Shown: positions 51,198 to 59,955 of the stretch, one piece after another | Layout of the letters: every line of letters starts with the position of its first letter | Numbering within the stretch: the stretch's first letter is position 1 | NCBI GenBank assembly: GCA_020073085.1 | Contig: JAIQFV010000001.1 | Location: 248,001-312,000 of the forward strand | DNA from: Terriglobia bacterium | GTDB taxonomy: Bacteria; Acidobacteriota; Terriglobia; JAIQFV01 | Direction: 5' to 3' | Length of the DNA stretch: 64,000 nt | The notes under the pieces: model-generated | Seen by the model: only the letters and a program-made list of their open reading frames with translations | Databases searched by the model: none | Told to the model about the DNA's origin: nothing | Made by a program: the position numbers and the translations under genes

Positions 51198-53339
51198 TCA
51201 ATTCCCCTTAGGTGAATGATGGCCGCCGTGGGCCGCGCCGGTCTTGCCGCGCTGCTCGCGCAGCACCGCCTTTCGGCTCAGTTTGATCTTGTTCCCCTCG
51301 ACGCCGATCACCTTGACCATCACCGTGTCGCCTTCCTTCAGAACGTCGCGCACCTCACGGATCCGCTGCTCATCGATCTCGCTGATATGCAGCAGGCCGT
51401 CGGTCCCGGGGATGATCTCCACGAACGCTCCGAAATCGGCAATGCGTGAGACGCGTCCCACATAAGTCTTCCCGACTTCCGCCTCGGCCGTGAGGTCCTT
51501 GATCATCTGGATGGCCTTCTTGGCCCCTTCCTCGTCGATGGCCGCAATGTCAATCTTGCCGTCGTCATTCACATTGATCTTGACGCCGGTCTGTTCAATG
51601 ATGCTGCGAATGACCTTGCCGCCGGGTCCAATCACGTCGCGGATCTTGTCGGTCTTGATCTGCACGGTGAAGATCCGCGGCGCCAGCGGCGAGATCGCAG
51701 GCCGTGGAGCAGCAAGGGCCTCCTTCATCCGGTCGAGGATGAACAAGCGAGCTTTCTGGGCCTGGGCCAACGCCTCCCGCATGATCTGTGCGGTCACCCC
51801 GCTGATCTTGATATCCATCTGCAGCGCGGTGATTCCCTCAGCCGTTCCCGCCACCTTGAAATCCATGTCGCCATAGTGGTCTTCAGCTCCGGCGATATCG
51901 GTCAAAATCGCATAACGATCACCCTCCTTGACCAGGCCCATCGCAATGCCCGCGACCGGGGACTTGATGGGGACGCCCGCGTCCATAAGAGCAAGCGTTG
52001 ATCCGCACACCGTAGCCATCGAAGAGGAGCCATTGGATTCCAGGATGTCGGAGACGACTCGAATGGTGTACGGGAAGTTCTCTTCGGCGGGGATAACCGC
52101 GCTCAGGGCGCGCTCGGCGAGGGCGCCATGGCCGATTTCGCGCCGTCCCGGTCCCATCATCCTTCCGACTTCGCCCACGCTGAACGGAGGAAAGTTGTAA
52201 TGGAGCATGAACCGCTTTTCGATCCCCTCGGCTTCCATCAGGATGTCCACACGCTGCACATCCTCTGCCGTGCCCAAGGTCGTAGTGACCAGCGCTTGGG
52301 TTTCCCCGCGGGTGAAGATGGCGGACCCGTGAGTGCGCGGCAAAACCGCCACTTCACTCGTTATGTTGCGAATTTGATCGAAGGCCCTGGAATCGGGCCG
52401 ACGGCGGGCCTCGAGGATGTCCTCCCGAAAGAGTCTTTCAGAGAGATGTTCGAAGATGCGTTTCGCCTCTGCCTGTTTGGCCTCATCGGCGTCGGCCAGC
52501 GAAGCCATCAGGTCCTCCTTCACCTTCTTCACCCGTGCTTGACTCTCCAGCTTCGTGCCCCGGGTGGTGTCGAGCGCCTCCTTGAGGGGTGCCTTGAATT
52601 TCGTTTCGATCTCGGCCTTCAAGGCCTCGTCATATTTGACCGGTTCCACCGCGCGCTTTGTGATTTTCATCTGGGCGGCCAGGGAACGCTGCAGCCCCAC
52701 TATCTTTTTGATCTCGGCATGACCGAATTCCAAGGCTTCCACCATCTTTTCTTCCGAGATTTCGCTGGCCCCTGACTCCACCATGACGATGCCTTCTTCA
52801 CTCCCCACAACCGCCAGGTTTAGGGTCGACCGTTTCTGGTCGGCATAGTTCGGATTGACCACGAGCTGGTTGTCAATCAGTCCCACGCGCAAGGCGGCGA
52901 TCGGGGTTTCAAACGGGATCTCGGACAGGAACAGGGCCGTCGAGGCGCCGGTGATCGACATGATGTCCGGGTCGTTGTCGGGGTCGGCGGAGAGCACCAG
53001 CGCAATAACCTGCGTCTCGCAACGAAATCCTTCGGGAAACAACGGTCGAATGGGGCGGTCAATCTGGCGCGATGTCAGGGTCTCCTTTTCGCTGGGCCGC
53101 CCTTCCCGCTTGATGTAGCCGCCGGGAATCTTGCCCGCGGCGTAGTTGTATTCGCGGTAGTCCACGGTGAGCGGGAAAAAATCAATTCCTTTGCGTTCTT
53201 CAAAGGACGAACATGCGGTCACCAACACCACCGTGTCGCCATAACGCACCACGGCCGAGCCGCCCGCTTGCTTGGCCCACCGGCCGGTTTCAATGGTTAG
53301 AGTCCTGCCACCCATTTCAATGCTGGCACTGTATGCCAT
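51198..53339 (-). CDS. pnp: Polyribonucleotide nucleotidyltransferase (PNPase)
   Basis: 713 residues. PNPase is a trimeric 3'-5' phosphorolytic exoribonuclease. Two RNase PH domains flank an alpha-helical domain. The second core has SDILESNGSSSMATVCG and the catalytic-acid region DIAGAEDHYGDMDFKVAG. KH (VIGPGGKVIRSI) and S1 (VGKTYVGRVSRIADFGAFVE) RNA-binding domains follow, and a short basic tail ends the protein. GAGGAG lies upstream of the ATG. The rpsO-pnp order is conserved in bacteria, and a long hairpin (53415-53468) lies in the leader, where E. coli pnp has its RNase III site. Confidence 0.97.
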   Translation of the reverse strand: MAYSASIEMGGRTLTIETGRWAKQAGGSAVVRYGDTVVLVTACSSFEERKGIDFFPLTVDYREYNYAAGKIPGGYIKREGRPSEKETLTSRQIDRPIRPLFPEGFRCETQVIALVLSADPDNDPDIMSITGASTALFLSEIPFETPIAALRVGLIDNQLVVNPNYADQKRSTLNLAVVGSEEGIVMVESGASEISEEKMVEALEFGHAEIKKIVGLQRSLAAQMKITKRAVEPVKYDEALKAEIETKFKAPLKEALDTTRGTKLESQARVKKVKEDLMASLADADEAKQAEAKRIFEHLSERLFREDILEARRRPDSRAFDQIRNITSEVAVLPRTHGSAIFTRGETQALVTTTLGTAEDVQRVDILMEAEGIEKRFMLHYNFPPFSVGEVGRMMGPGRREIGHGALAERALSAVIPAEENFPYTIRVVSDILESNGSSSMATVCGSTLALMDAGVPIKSPVAGIAMGLVKEGDRYAILTDIAGAEDHYGDMDFKVAGTAEGITALQMDIKISGVTAQIMREALAQAQKARLFILDRMKEALAAPRPAISPLAPRIFTVQIKTDKIRDVIGPGGKVIRSIIEQTGVKINVNDDGKIDIAAIDEEGAKKAIQMIKDLTAEAEVGKTYVGRVSRIADFGAFVEIIPGTDGLLHISEIDEQRIREVRDVLKEGDTVMVKVIGVEGNKIKLSRKAVLREQRGKTGAAHGGHHSPKGN

Positions 53340-53414
53340 ATTCAGATTCTCCTCATGGTTGTGATTACACTAAGATGTTTCGGTTTTGTCTGCGGGGGTA
53401 AGCGGTGTGGAAGG

Positions 53415-53468
53415 TAGCAGAGGTTATATAGGGTTCCGAACGGTCGGAACGCTGTATCACTTCTGCTA
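53415..53468 (-). promoter_or_regulatory. Long hairpin in the rpsO-pnp intergenic region
   Basis: Two 25-base arms (53415-53439 and 53444-53468) pair at 21 of 25 positions around a four-base loop, about 75 bases upstream of the pnp start. In E. coli the equivalent stem is cut by RNase III and mediates PNPase autoregulation. Conserved position and length make the same role plausible here. Confidence 0.6.
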
Positions 53469-53603
53469 GCTGAGACACCTCTCGATGCCGCAAACGCTTT
53501 AATCCTGGGCCCAATTCACCGCAGCGAACCGCACCCTGAAATCCTGATGCTGCCAATCGAATGCCGATCCCGGTGCCTGGCACCCGATCCTCGGGCCTCC
53601 CGG

Positions 53604-53873
53604 CTAGCGGCGAATGCCCAACTTTTCGATGATCGTCTTATACCCGTCCACATTGATGCTGCGAAGGTAATCCAGCAAGCGGCGGCGCTGGCTGACCATT
53701 TTCAACAGACCGCGACGCGAGGAGTGATCCTTGACATGTCCTTTGAAATGATCGTTCAGCGTGTTAATCCGCTCGCTCAGCAAGGCGATCTGAACCTCGG
53801 CGGACCCGGTATCGGTCGGATGCCTCCGATGCTCGGAAATCACTTTCGTCTTTCTCTCAACTGTCAGGGGCAT
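53604..53873 (-). CDS. rpsO: 30S ribosomal protein S15
   Basis: 89 residues, exactly the normal S15 length. It binds 16S rRNA helices 20-22 in early 30S assembly. Family motifs [34 protein letters not shown] and [10 protein letters not shown] are intact. AGGAG lies upstream of the ATG. It is the first gene of the long minus-strand block and is followed by pnp. Confidence 0.98.
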   Translation of the reverse strand: MPLTVERKTKVISEHRRHPTDTGSAEVQIALLSERINTLNDHFKGHVKDHSSRRGLLKMVSQRRRLLDYLRSINVDGYKTIIEKLGIRR

Positions 53874-54029
53874 TCTTCTCTACTTCTCCTGCCTTTCAAT
53901 TTTTAAAACATAGAAACTACCACATAACCTCAATTCTTGTAAATAGATTTGTCGATCAGGAACCCTGAGGCCAAGGTCTGGCAACCCCTCCCAGGACGGT
54001 CCGCACACCGCCGGAGGAGGATCCATCTT

Positions 54030-54093
54030 CATTTGGAACTTGATTTGGAACTTGAATTTTGGGTTTTATTTGGATTTTGGAATTTGGAGTTTG
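54030..54093. repeat. A-rich dispersed repeat, copy 3 (reverse orientation)
   Basis: The stretch reads ATTTGGAACTTGATTTGG, then TTTTGGGTTTTATTTGGA and TTTGGAATTTGGAG. Its reverse complement contains AAAACCCAAAATTC and CCAAATTCCAAAATCCAAA, relatives of the copies at 22553-22602 and 28320-28360. Confidence 0.55.
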
Positions 54094-54488
54094 CTTATCT
54101 GATGGCGGGGTGGCGCATACATCTCGTTTTGCGCGATGTGTGCGAGTCATGTGAGGGAATGGAGTTCCACTGCGAACTCACAACGATGTTTCTGCAGCTT
54201 CAAAGTATACGGGTGGATCGAGATGAGTCAGACTTCCGCGCTAGCATAGGCCTTGTTCTTTTTTGGTTCAACACGGTGAAGGAGTTTGAGCCATGCTTGG
54301 CAATTCCTCGAATAGGGATCAAGTACCGGCCTTCATAGTACTCAAACTGCAACACTAATTTAATGATCAGACAAAGCCACCATGCTCCATTAGTTGTAAA
54401 AAATGTTCACATTTTCAAGTTCCATGAATGACAATTAAGTAATTTATTTTATTATATTTAATAATATATTGATTGTGCAATCTAAATC

Positions 54489-54518
54489 GATATTACTTCT
54501 GATATCAATCTGCATATC
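54489..54518 (+). promoter_or_regulatory. Candidate autoregulatory operator of the toxin-antitoxin pair
   Basis: Spaced GATAT/ATATC half-sites occur at 54489-54493, 54501-54505 and 54514-54518, the last two in inverted orientation just before the -35 box. Antitoxins of this class usually repress their own promoter through such repeats. Confidence 0.4.
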
Positions 54519-54546
54519 TTGACAGATTTCATTTTTGGTTTATTAT
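54519..54546 (+). promoter_or_regulatory. Sigma-70-type promoter of the toxin-antitoxin operon
   Basis: TTGACA (54519-54524), a 16-base spacer and TATTAT (54541-54546) form a near-consensus promoter. Transcription would begin near 54553, leaving a very short leader before TAGGA and the ATG at 54565. It is the clearest promoter in the window. Confidence 0.65.
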
Positions 54547-54564
54547 GCGCCTGATAGGATTTTG

Positions 54565-54882
54565 ATGGCTAAGAATCCAATTGATATTCCAAGCGAGGCT
54601 CTAATGAAATCTTCCAAGGCTAAGATTAAGGAAACCACTCTCCGCCTGCCGGCTCATGTGTATTATCGAGCAAAGGCTGTCGTTAAAAGTGGCTCCAGCG
54701 ATATCAGAAAGTTGAATGATTTTTACGTCCTAGCCATTCGAAGATATTTGGAGGAATTAGAAAGGAAGAGAATTGACGACGCTTTTACTGGAATGGCCAC
54801 AGATGTGAATTACCGAACCGAAGCACAAGTGATTGCATCCGAATTTGAGGGTAGCGATTGGGAGGCGCTAAATTCTAAATGA
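54565..54882 (+). CDS. Antitoxin of a MazEF/PemIK-type pair
   Basis: 105 residues from the ATG at 54565, preceded by TAGGA; an earlier in-frame start at 54535 would sit on the promoter. Residues ~17-50 (KIKETTLRLPAHVYYRAKAV) resemble a ribbon-helix-helix DNA-binding segment, and the acidic C-terminus (ASEFEGSDWEALNSK) fits a toxin-neutralising tail. It overlaps the downstream PemK-like toxin gene by four bases (ATGA at 54879-54882), the normal antitoxin-first order. Its codon use and surroundings are AT-richer than the neighbours, suggesting transfer. The exact antitoxin family is not recognised. Confidence 0.72.
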   Translation: MAKNPIDIPSEALMKSSKAKIKETTLRLPAHVYYRAKAVVKSGSSDIRKLNDFYVLAIRRYLEELERKRIDDAFTGMATDVNYRTEAQVIASEFEGSDWEALNSK

Positions 54883-55241
54883 CTATTGGTGATGCCGTGA
54901 TATTGAGAGGGGGAGTTTATAAAGCCAGACTTGATCCTACCGAGGGTTCTGAAATTCAAGGATCACGTCCAGTAGTCGTCGTGAGCAGGAACTCGATAAA
55001 TCAAAACAGCCCAGTTGTGGTAATTGTTCCACTGACTGACGCAAGAAACAAAGCGAGGATTTATCCAAGTCAAACCCAGATCACTAAGGGGGACGGTGGC
55101 CTGGAAATAGACTCGGTGGCGCTAGGAGAACAGATTCGTGTGATTAAGAAGTCGAGATTAACTGAATTCAAGGGGACACTCTCAGAACAAACCATGTCAT
55201 CGATTTCCTCTGCCCTTAAAATTACTTTAGATCTCCCGTGA
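54879..55241 (+). CDS. MazF/PemK-type endoribonuclease toxin
   Basis: 120 residues. MazF/PemK toxins cleave mRNA (sometimes tRNA or rRNA) at short sequences. The opening AVILRGGVYKARLDPTEGSEI followed by GSRPVVVVSRNSIN and VVIVPLTDAR is the conserved PemK-like beta-barrel with the catalytic Arg in the RPVVVVS strand. The LEIDSVALGEQIRVIKKSRL strand, with the second conserved Ser/Thr region, is also typical. The gene looks intact, with no frameshift, and overlaps its antitoxin. The target sequence cannot be predicted. Confidence 0.85.
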   Translation: MTIGDAVILRGGVYKARLDPTEGSEIQGSRPVVVVSRNSINQNSPVVVIVPLTDARNKARIYPSQTQITKGDGGLEIDSVALGEQIRVIKKSRLTEFKGTLSEQTMSSISSALKITLDLP

Positions 55242-55329
55242 ATACCGTGGTGTTCATTACGTGAACACAGAAGCACTTCCCGCGATCTTCCCTATTCCAA
55301 ACCCTCAACAATTAGGTACAATCCCCTGC

Positions 55330-56736
55330 ATGATCACAAAATCCTTGTTGATCCTATTCATCCTGTTACCCGTTATGACAATCGAAGTCCTCGCCGTTCC
55401 GCGGACAATGCGGATCGACTACTATCATACCGGGAACGCGACCCACGAACTGTTCAGTCTCGATCGGATCGTCATCGAGCCGCTTCCCTGGCCGGGAAAC
55501 CCGGCCCGCCCCATCGACCGCACCAACCTGGGAAAGTATTACTTCGAAGTCATCGAGCAAGCGACCAAGCAGGTCGTCTATTCCCGCGGATTTTCCTCGA
55601 TTTATGGGGAATGGGAGACCACCGATGAGGCCAAGACGGTCCATCGGACGTTTTCAGAATCCCTGCGGTTTCCGGCTCCACAGTCCTCGGTGCAAGTCGT
55701 GCTGAAAAAGCGTGACGCCAACAATGCCTCTAAGGAAGTATGGTCCCTCGTTGTCGATCCCAAGGATCGTTTCATCGATACATCGGCGCCCCCTCAACCC
55801 GGGCCTCTTCTGACCTTCCAGAACAACGGCGATTCGGCCTCCAAAGTCGACTTCCTCATTGTGGGCGACGGTTACACTGCCGCGGAAGCTGAAAAGTTCA
55901 ACACCGATGCGAGACGTCTCATCGAGATCCTGTTCGCGACTTCCCCATTTAAGGAACGGCGCAGCGATTTCAATGTCTGGGGCCTTTGTCCGCCCGCCGC
56001 CGAATCAGGAATTTCCCGTCCTTCGACTGGAATCCACCGAAGGTCTCCGCTCGGAGCCACCTATGATGCCTTCGGCTCAGAACGGTATGTGCTGACTTTT
56101 GACAATCGCGCTTTTCGCGATATCACCTCCTTCGCCCCTTATGAGTTCGTCGAAATTCTAGTGAACGGACAGACCTATGGCGGAGGAGGGATTTTTGGCC
56201 TTTATAGCACGGTGGCCGCAGATAGTCTCTGGGCCCCATATGTTTTCGTTCATGAGTTTGGGCATCATTTCGCCGGGCTCGCGGATGAATATTACACCTC
56301 GCCTGTCGCCTACACCCCCGCCACGCAGCGGATTGAGCCGTGGGAGCCCAACGTCACTGCGTTGTTGGATCCCGCCCAGCTGAAATGGAAGGATCTCGTC
56401 AGCGCCGACACGCCCGTCCCCACTCCCTGGGAGAAAGACGCTTTTGAGAGATACTCGCGCGAGATCCAACAGAAGCGCAGCCAGCTCCGCGCCAACCGGC
56501 GTCCGGAAAAAGAGATGGATGCGCTGTTTCAAGAGGAAAAAGAACACGACAGCCATATGTTGGGGGATGGAAAGTACGCTGCCAAGGTGGGGGCATTCGA
56601 AGGGGCAATGTACGAGGCCAAGGGTTATTACCGGCCGCAAGCCGATTGCATCATGTTTACGCGCGACAGCGTCCCTTTTTGCGCCGTCTGCCGCCGGGCC
56701 CTGGAGGGAGTCATCGACCTTTACTCACGGAAATAG
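55330..56736 (+). CDS. Exported M64-family metallopeptidase
   Basis: 468 residues from the ATG at 55330, which begins a signal peptide (MITKSLLILFILLPVMTIEV); the frame is open further upstream to 55261. An N-terminal beta-rich domain (about 25-160) precedes the catalytic part. The zinc motif HEFGHHFAGLADEYY has His308, Glu309 and His312, with the Asp of LADEY as the likely third-ligand region. This is characteristic of peptidase family M64, named for IgA peptidase of Clostridium ramosum. The KVDFLIVGDGYTAAEAEKF segment is another family hallmark. Substrate here is unknown; general exported proteolysis is more likely than IgA cleavage. Confidence 0.9.
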   Translation: MITKSLLILFILLPVMTIEVLAVPRTMRIDYYHTGNATHELFSLDRIVIEPLPWPGNPARPIDRTNLGKYYFEVIEQATKQVVYSRGFSSIYGEWETTDEAKTVHRTFSESLRFPAPQSSVQVVLKKRDANNASKEVWSLVVDPKDRFIDTSAPPQPGPLLTFQNNGDSASKVDFLIVGDGYTAAEAEKFNTDARRLIEILFATSPFKERRSDFNVWGLCPPAAESGISRPSTGIHRRSPLGATYDAFGSERYVLTFDNRAFRDITSFAPYEFVEILVNGQTYGGGGIFGLYSTVAADSLWAPYVFVHEFGHHFAGLADEYYTSPVAYTPATQRIEPWEPNVTALLDPAQLKWKDLVSADTPVPTPWEKDAFERYSREIQQKRSQLRANRRPEKEMDALFQEEKEHDSHMLGDGKYAAKVGAFEGAMYEAKGYYRPQADCIMFTRDSVPFCAVCRRALEGVIDLYSRK

Positions 56737-56843
56737 TTTCTCCCACAAAGCGGAATCCCCAGTTCCGTGACCGGGAGCCGGAGATTCTCTTGTTGCTCCG
56801 CGAGGCGTGGAGGTCCCTTCTCCACAGCCGAGCGGTTCGCGCC

Positions 56844-57560
56844 ATGGAAAATGGACGAGAAGAATTCTTGAAAAACCACGTTGACAGTCCAAGCCGCCGG
56901 CGATGCGTTGATCTCAGCCACACGGTGGAACATGGGATGATTACCTATAAGGGCCTCCCCGGGCCGATCATTGGCGATTACCTCAGCCGTGAAGAATCGC
57001 GAAGTCACTATGCCCCGGAGACAGAGTTTCACATTGGGAAGATCGAAATGGTGGCGAATACGGGAACCTATCTCGATACTCCCTTCCATCGTTATGCCGA
57101 CGGGGCCGATCTCTCGGAACTCGAGTTGTCCTCGATCGCCGGTTTGGAGGGCCTTGTGATTCGTGCGGATTCCCGGAGGGGACGATCCATCCCCCCAGAG
57201 GCCCTCACAACGTTCGCGATCGAGGGCAAGGCCGTCCTTCTGCATACCGGCTGGGATGCCCACTGGCGGAAAGACCAATACTCCGAGGGCCATCCATTCC
57301 TGACCGGAGAGGCGGCACAATTCCTCGCCAAAGCAGGTGCCCGCCTGGTGGGGATCGACTCCTTCAATATCGATGACACAGCAGATTTATCCAGACCCGT
57401 CCATTCCACGCTATTGCGTGCGGGAATTCCCATCGTGGAACACCTCTGCGGACTCGAGAACCTGCCGGACACCGGTTTCATGTTCTTTGCAGTGCCGGTC
57501 AAAGTGAAAGGCATGGGGACTTTCCCGGTCCGGGCGTTTGCTCTCGTCGTGGAGGAATGA
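56844..57560 (+). CDS. Cyclase-family (kynurenine formamidase-like) metal hydrolase
   Basis: 238 residues from the ATG at 56844; the open frame continues upstream into the M64 gene region but without a start signal. The N-terminal CVDLSHTVEHGMITYKGLPGP and NTGTYLDTPFHRYADGADL match the cyclase family (PF04199) fold. Its metal site normally includes the GTHxDxPxH motif. Here the first His of that motif is Tyr (GTYLDTPFH), while the following Asp and His are kept. Family members include kynurenine formamidase and isatin hydrolase. The substrate is unknown. Confidence 0.8.
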   Translation: MENGREEFLKNHVDSPSRRRCVDLSHTVEHGMITYKGLPGPIIGDYLSREESRSHYAPETEFHIGKIEMVANTGTYLDTPFHRYADGADLSELELSSIAGLEGLVIRADSRRGRSIPPEALTTFAIEGKAVLLHTGWDAHWRKDQYSEGHPFLTGEAAQFLAKAGARLVGIDSFNIDDTADLSRPVHSTLLRAGIPIVEHLCGLENLPDTGFMFFAVPVKVKGMGTFPVRAFALVVEE

Positions 57561-57719
57561 TCACACTGGGTTGCCCTTTAAGTGATGTGAGCGAACTCAA
57601 TACTCCCTATATGCCCGGGATGGGAGGGCGATGTGCTATGATGATTAGCGCTCATCTTCAAACCGATGGTTCAACAGCTATGAGTGCAACGCTTTACCGT
57701 AGACAAACGGAAAGGTGTG

Positions 57720-59687
57720 ATGAATCCCCCAAAGACAGTAAACACCCGGCCTGAGCAGGAGGTGCGTAGCAAGACGCCCTCGAGTTCTGACACCACTTTG
57801 CTCACTGACAACGATCTCTATCTTTTCAACGAAGGGACTCACTACCGGCTGTATGAAAAGCTTGGAGCCCATGTTGTAACGGTCGGGGGCGTGGAGGGAT
57901 GTTATTTCGCCGTGTGGGCCCCTGATGCGGAACAGGTCTTCGTCATGGGTGAGTTCAACGGATGGAACAAGTCCGGCCAAGCGCTTCATGAACGCGGACA
58001 GTCCGGCATCTGGGAGGGATTTGTCCCCGGCATCTCGTACGGCGCGGCCTACAAATATCATGTCATGTCTCGGCACAATGGCTACCGCGCGGATAAAGCA
58101 GATCCATTTGCACTTTTCAGCGAGGTCCCCCCCAAGACGGCATCGATTGTGGCGAATCTGGATTACACGTGGGGTGACAGCGACTGGATGAGCGAACGGA
58201 CGGGCCAGAACCTCTTGCGGGAACCGATGAGCATTTATGAACTCCACCTCGGTTCCTGGATGCGCGCGCCTGACGAGAACCACCGTTACTTGACCTACCG
58301 GGAGCTGGCCCCCCGGTTGGCCGAGTACTTGAAGCGGATGGGTTTTACTCATGCCGAATTTCTTCCGGTCATGGAGCATCCGTTTTATGGCTCGTGGGGT
58401 TACCAGACGACCGGGTATTTCGCTCCCACCAGCCGGTACGGCTCGCCCCAGGATTTCATGTTTCTGATTGACTGCTTGCACCAAAATGGCATCGGCGTCC
58501 TTCTCGATTGGGTCCCTTCGCATTTCCCTTCCGACGAACATGGCTTGGCCTACTTTGACGGCACTCATCTCTACGAGCATGCCGATTCGCGGCTGGGCTA
58601 TCACCCCGACTGGGGAACCTACATCTTTAACTATGGACGTCATGAAGTCCGCAGCTTCCTGATGAGCAGCGGCTTGTTCTGGCTGGAGAAGTACCATGCG
58701 GACGGGTTGCGGGTGGATGCCGTAGCTTCAATGCTCTATCTGGATTACTCCCGCAAGCAGGGCGAGTGGATCCCCAACCGGTATGGCGGTCGTGAGAATT
58801 TGGAGGCCATCGAGTTCCTGCGCCGGTTCAACGAAGAAGCCTATCGAAGCCATCCCGGCGTCCAAACCATCGCCGAAGAATCTACCGCCTGGCCGATGGT
58901 TTCCCGGCCGGTCTATGTGGGCGGCCTGGGGTTCGGCTTCAAGTGGGACATGGGGTGGATGCACGACACGCTGGAATACATCTCCAAGGATCCGGTCCAT
59001 CGCAAGTTCCATCACCACGATCTGACATTCCGGATGCTTTATGCCTTCATGGAGAACTTCGTTTTGCCACTCTCCCACGACGAGGTGGTCCACGGCAAGG
59101 GATCCCTGCTGGGCAAGATGCCTGGAGATGACTGGCAGAAGTTTGCGAATATGCGGGCCATCCTGGGATACATGTTCGCGCAGTCCGGAAAGAAAATGTT
59201 GTTCATGGGCGCGGAGCTCGGGCAATGGCGCGAATGGCACCACGACGAAAGCCTGGACTGGCACCTTCTCGAGTATGCTCCTCACGCCGGGCTTCAGAAG
59301 TGGGTCGAGGATCTGAACCGGCTGTACACAAGCGAACCGGCTCTCCACGAGCTCGACTGCGACCCGTCCGGCTTTGAATGGATCGACTGCAATGACAGCC
59401 AGGCCAGCGCAATCACGCTCCTGCGGAAGGGTCTCTCCACGCAGGACACCTTTGTCATCGCCAGCAATTTCACCCCGGTCCCCAGAGTGGATTACCGCAT
59501 CGGCGTCCCCCGGGGAGGGTACTGGAAGGAAGTTTTGAACAGCGACGCCACCATGTACGGGGGCGGTGGATGGGGAAACCTCGGCGGTGTGGAGGCCAAT
59601 TCAGTTTCGGTCCATGGCCGCCCTTTTTCTCTCTCGCTGACTTTGCCCGCGCTCGCCACCGTTTTTCTGAAAAGCAGTAATCCGTGA
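57720..59687 (+). CDS. glgB: 1,4-alpha-glucan branching enzyme
   Basis: 655 residues from the ATG at 57720, which has AAAGGTG upstream; an in-frame start at 57684 would add 12 residues. GlgB forms alpha-1,6 branches in glycogen. A CBM48 domain (about 55-150, [20 protein letters not shown]) precedes the GH13 catalytic barrel. All four GH13 motifs are intact: DWVPSHF (I), [13 protein letters not shown] with the nucleophile Asp (II), IAEESTAW with the acid Glu (III) and LSHDEVVHG with the transition-state Asp (IV). It is followed by a GH57 glucan enzyme, suggesting an alpha-glucan module. Confidence 0.95.
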   Translation: MNPPKTVNTRPEQEVRSKTPSSSDTTLLTDNDLYLFNEGTHYRLYEKLGAHVVTVGGVEGCYFAVWAPDAEQVFVMGEFNGWNKSGQALHERGQSGIWEGFVPGISYGAAYKYHVMSRHNGYRADKADPFALFSEVPPKTASIVANLDYTWGDSDWMSERTGQNLLREPMSIYELHLGSWMRAPDENHRYLTYRELAPRLAEYLKRMGFTHAEFLPVMEHPFYGSWGYQTTGYFAPTSRYGSPQDFMFLIDCLHQNGIGVLLDWVPSHFPSDEHGLAYFDGTHLYEHADSRLGYHPDWGTYIFNYGRHEVRSFLMSSGLFWLEKYHADGLRVDAVASMLYLDYSRKQGEWIPNRYGGRENLEAIEFLRRFNEEAYRSHPGVQTIAEESTAWPMVSRPVYVGGLGFGFKWDMGWMHDTLEYISKDPVHRKFHHHDLTFRMLYAFMENFVLPLSHDEVVHGKGSLLGKMPGDDWQKFANMRAILGYMFAQSGKKMLFMGAELGQWREWHHDESLDWHLLEYAPHAGLQKWVEDLNRLYTSEPALHELDCDPSGFEWIDCNDSQASAITLLRKGLSTQDTFVIASNFTPVPRVDYRIGVPRGGYWKEVLNSDATMYGGGGWGNLGGVEANSVSVHGRPFSLSLTLPALATVFLKSSNP

Positions 59688-59955
59688 TGAGCAACTGGCT
59701 TCCTGTCGATCAACCGGTTTGGCCTCGAAAAAATTTGTCCCAGCCTCATAAAGATAACCCGGGTGGATCCGAGGTGGGTCTGCCCGCTTGGGAAGTGAGC
59801 CCTTGAAGGCAGGAGGTACGCGAAGCGCTATGGCGACAGCCGATCCTCACAGGGTATCGACATCGACCAGGGTTCATTAGGGTGGCGGCGGCCCTCAACG
59901 CTGGGGTTCACGCCATGCGCTTATCGTCCCTTCCTGAGATGAGGAGCAGTGCCGG

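Larger units (their letters stand above)
53874..54564. other. Low-GC intergenic region before the toxin-antitoxin genes
   Basis: About 690 bases. The left part holds the rpsO promoter region and an A/T-rich dispersed repeat (54030-54093). From about 54360 the composition becomes strongly AT-rich (long runs such as TTATTTTATTATATTTAATA), unlike its surroundings. The right end carries the mazEF-type promoter and operator. No gene is supported; an open frame from 53949 to 54338 crosses the repeat and lacks a ribosome-binding site. Confidence 0.6.

Noticed and set aside
53949-54338. Open frame of 129 codons between rpsO and the toxin-antitoxin genes
   Set aside because: It crosses a dispersed A/T-rich repeat, gives low-complexity LDLELEF-like sequence and lacks a ribosome-binding site.
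57678-58697. 339-codon frame antisense to glgB
   Set aside because: It lies wholly opposite conserved branching-enzyme sequence and has no recognisable domain.
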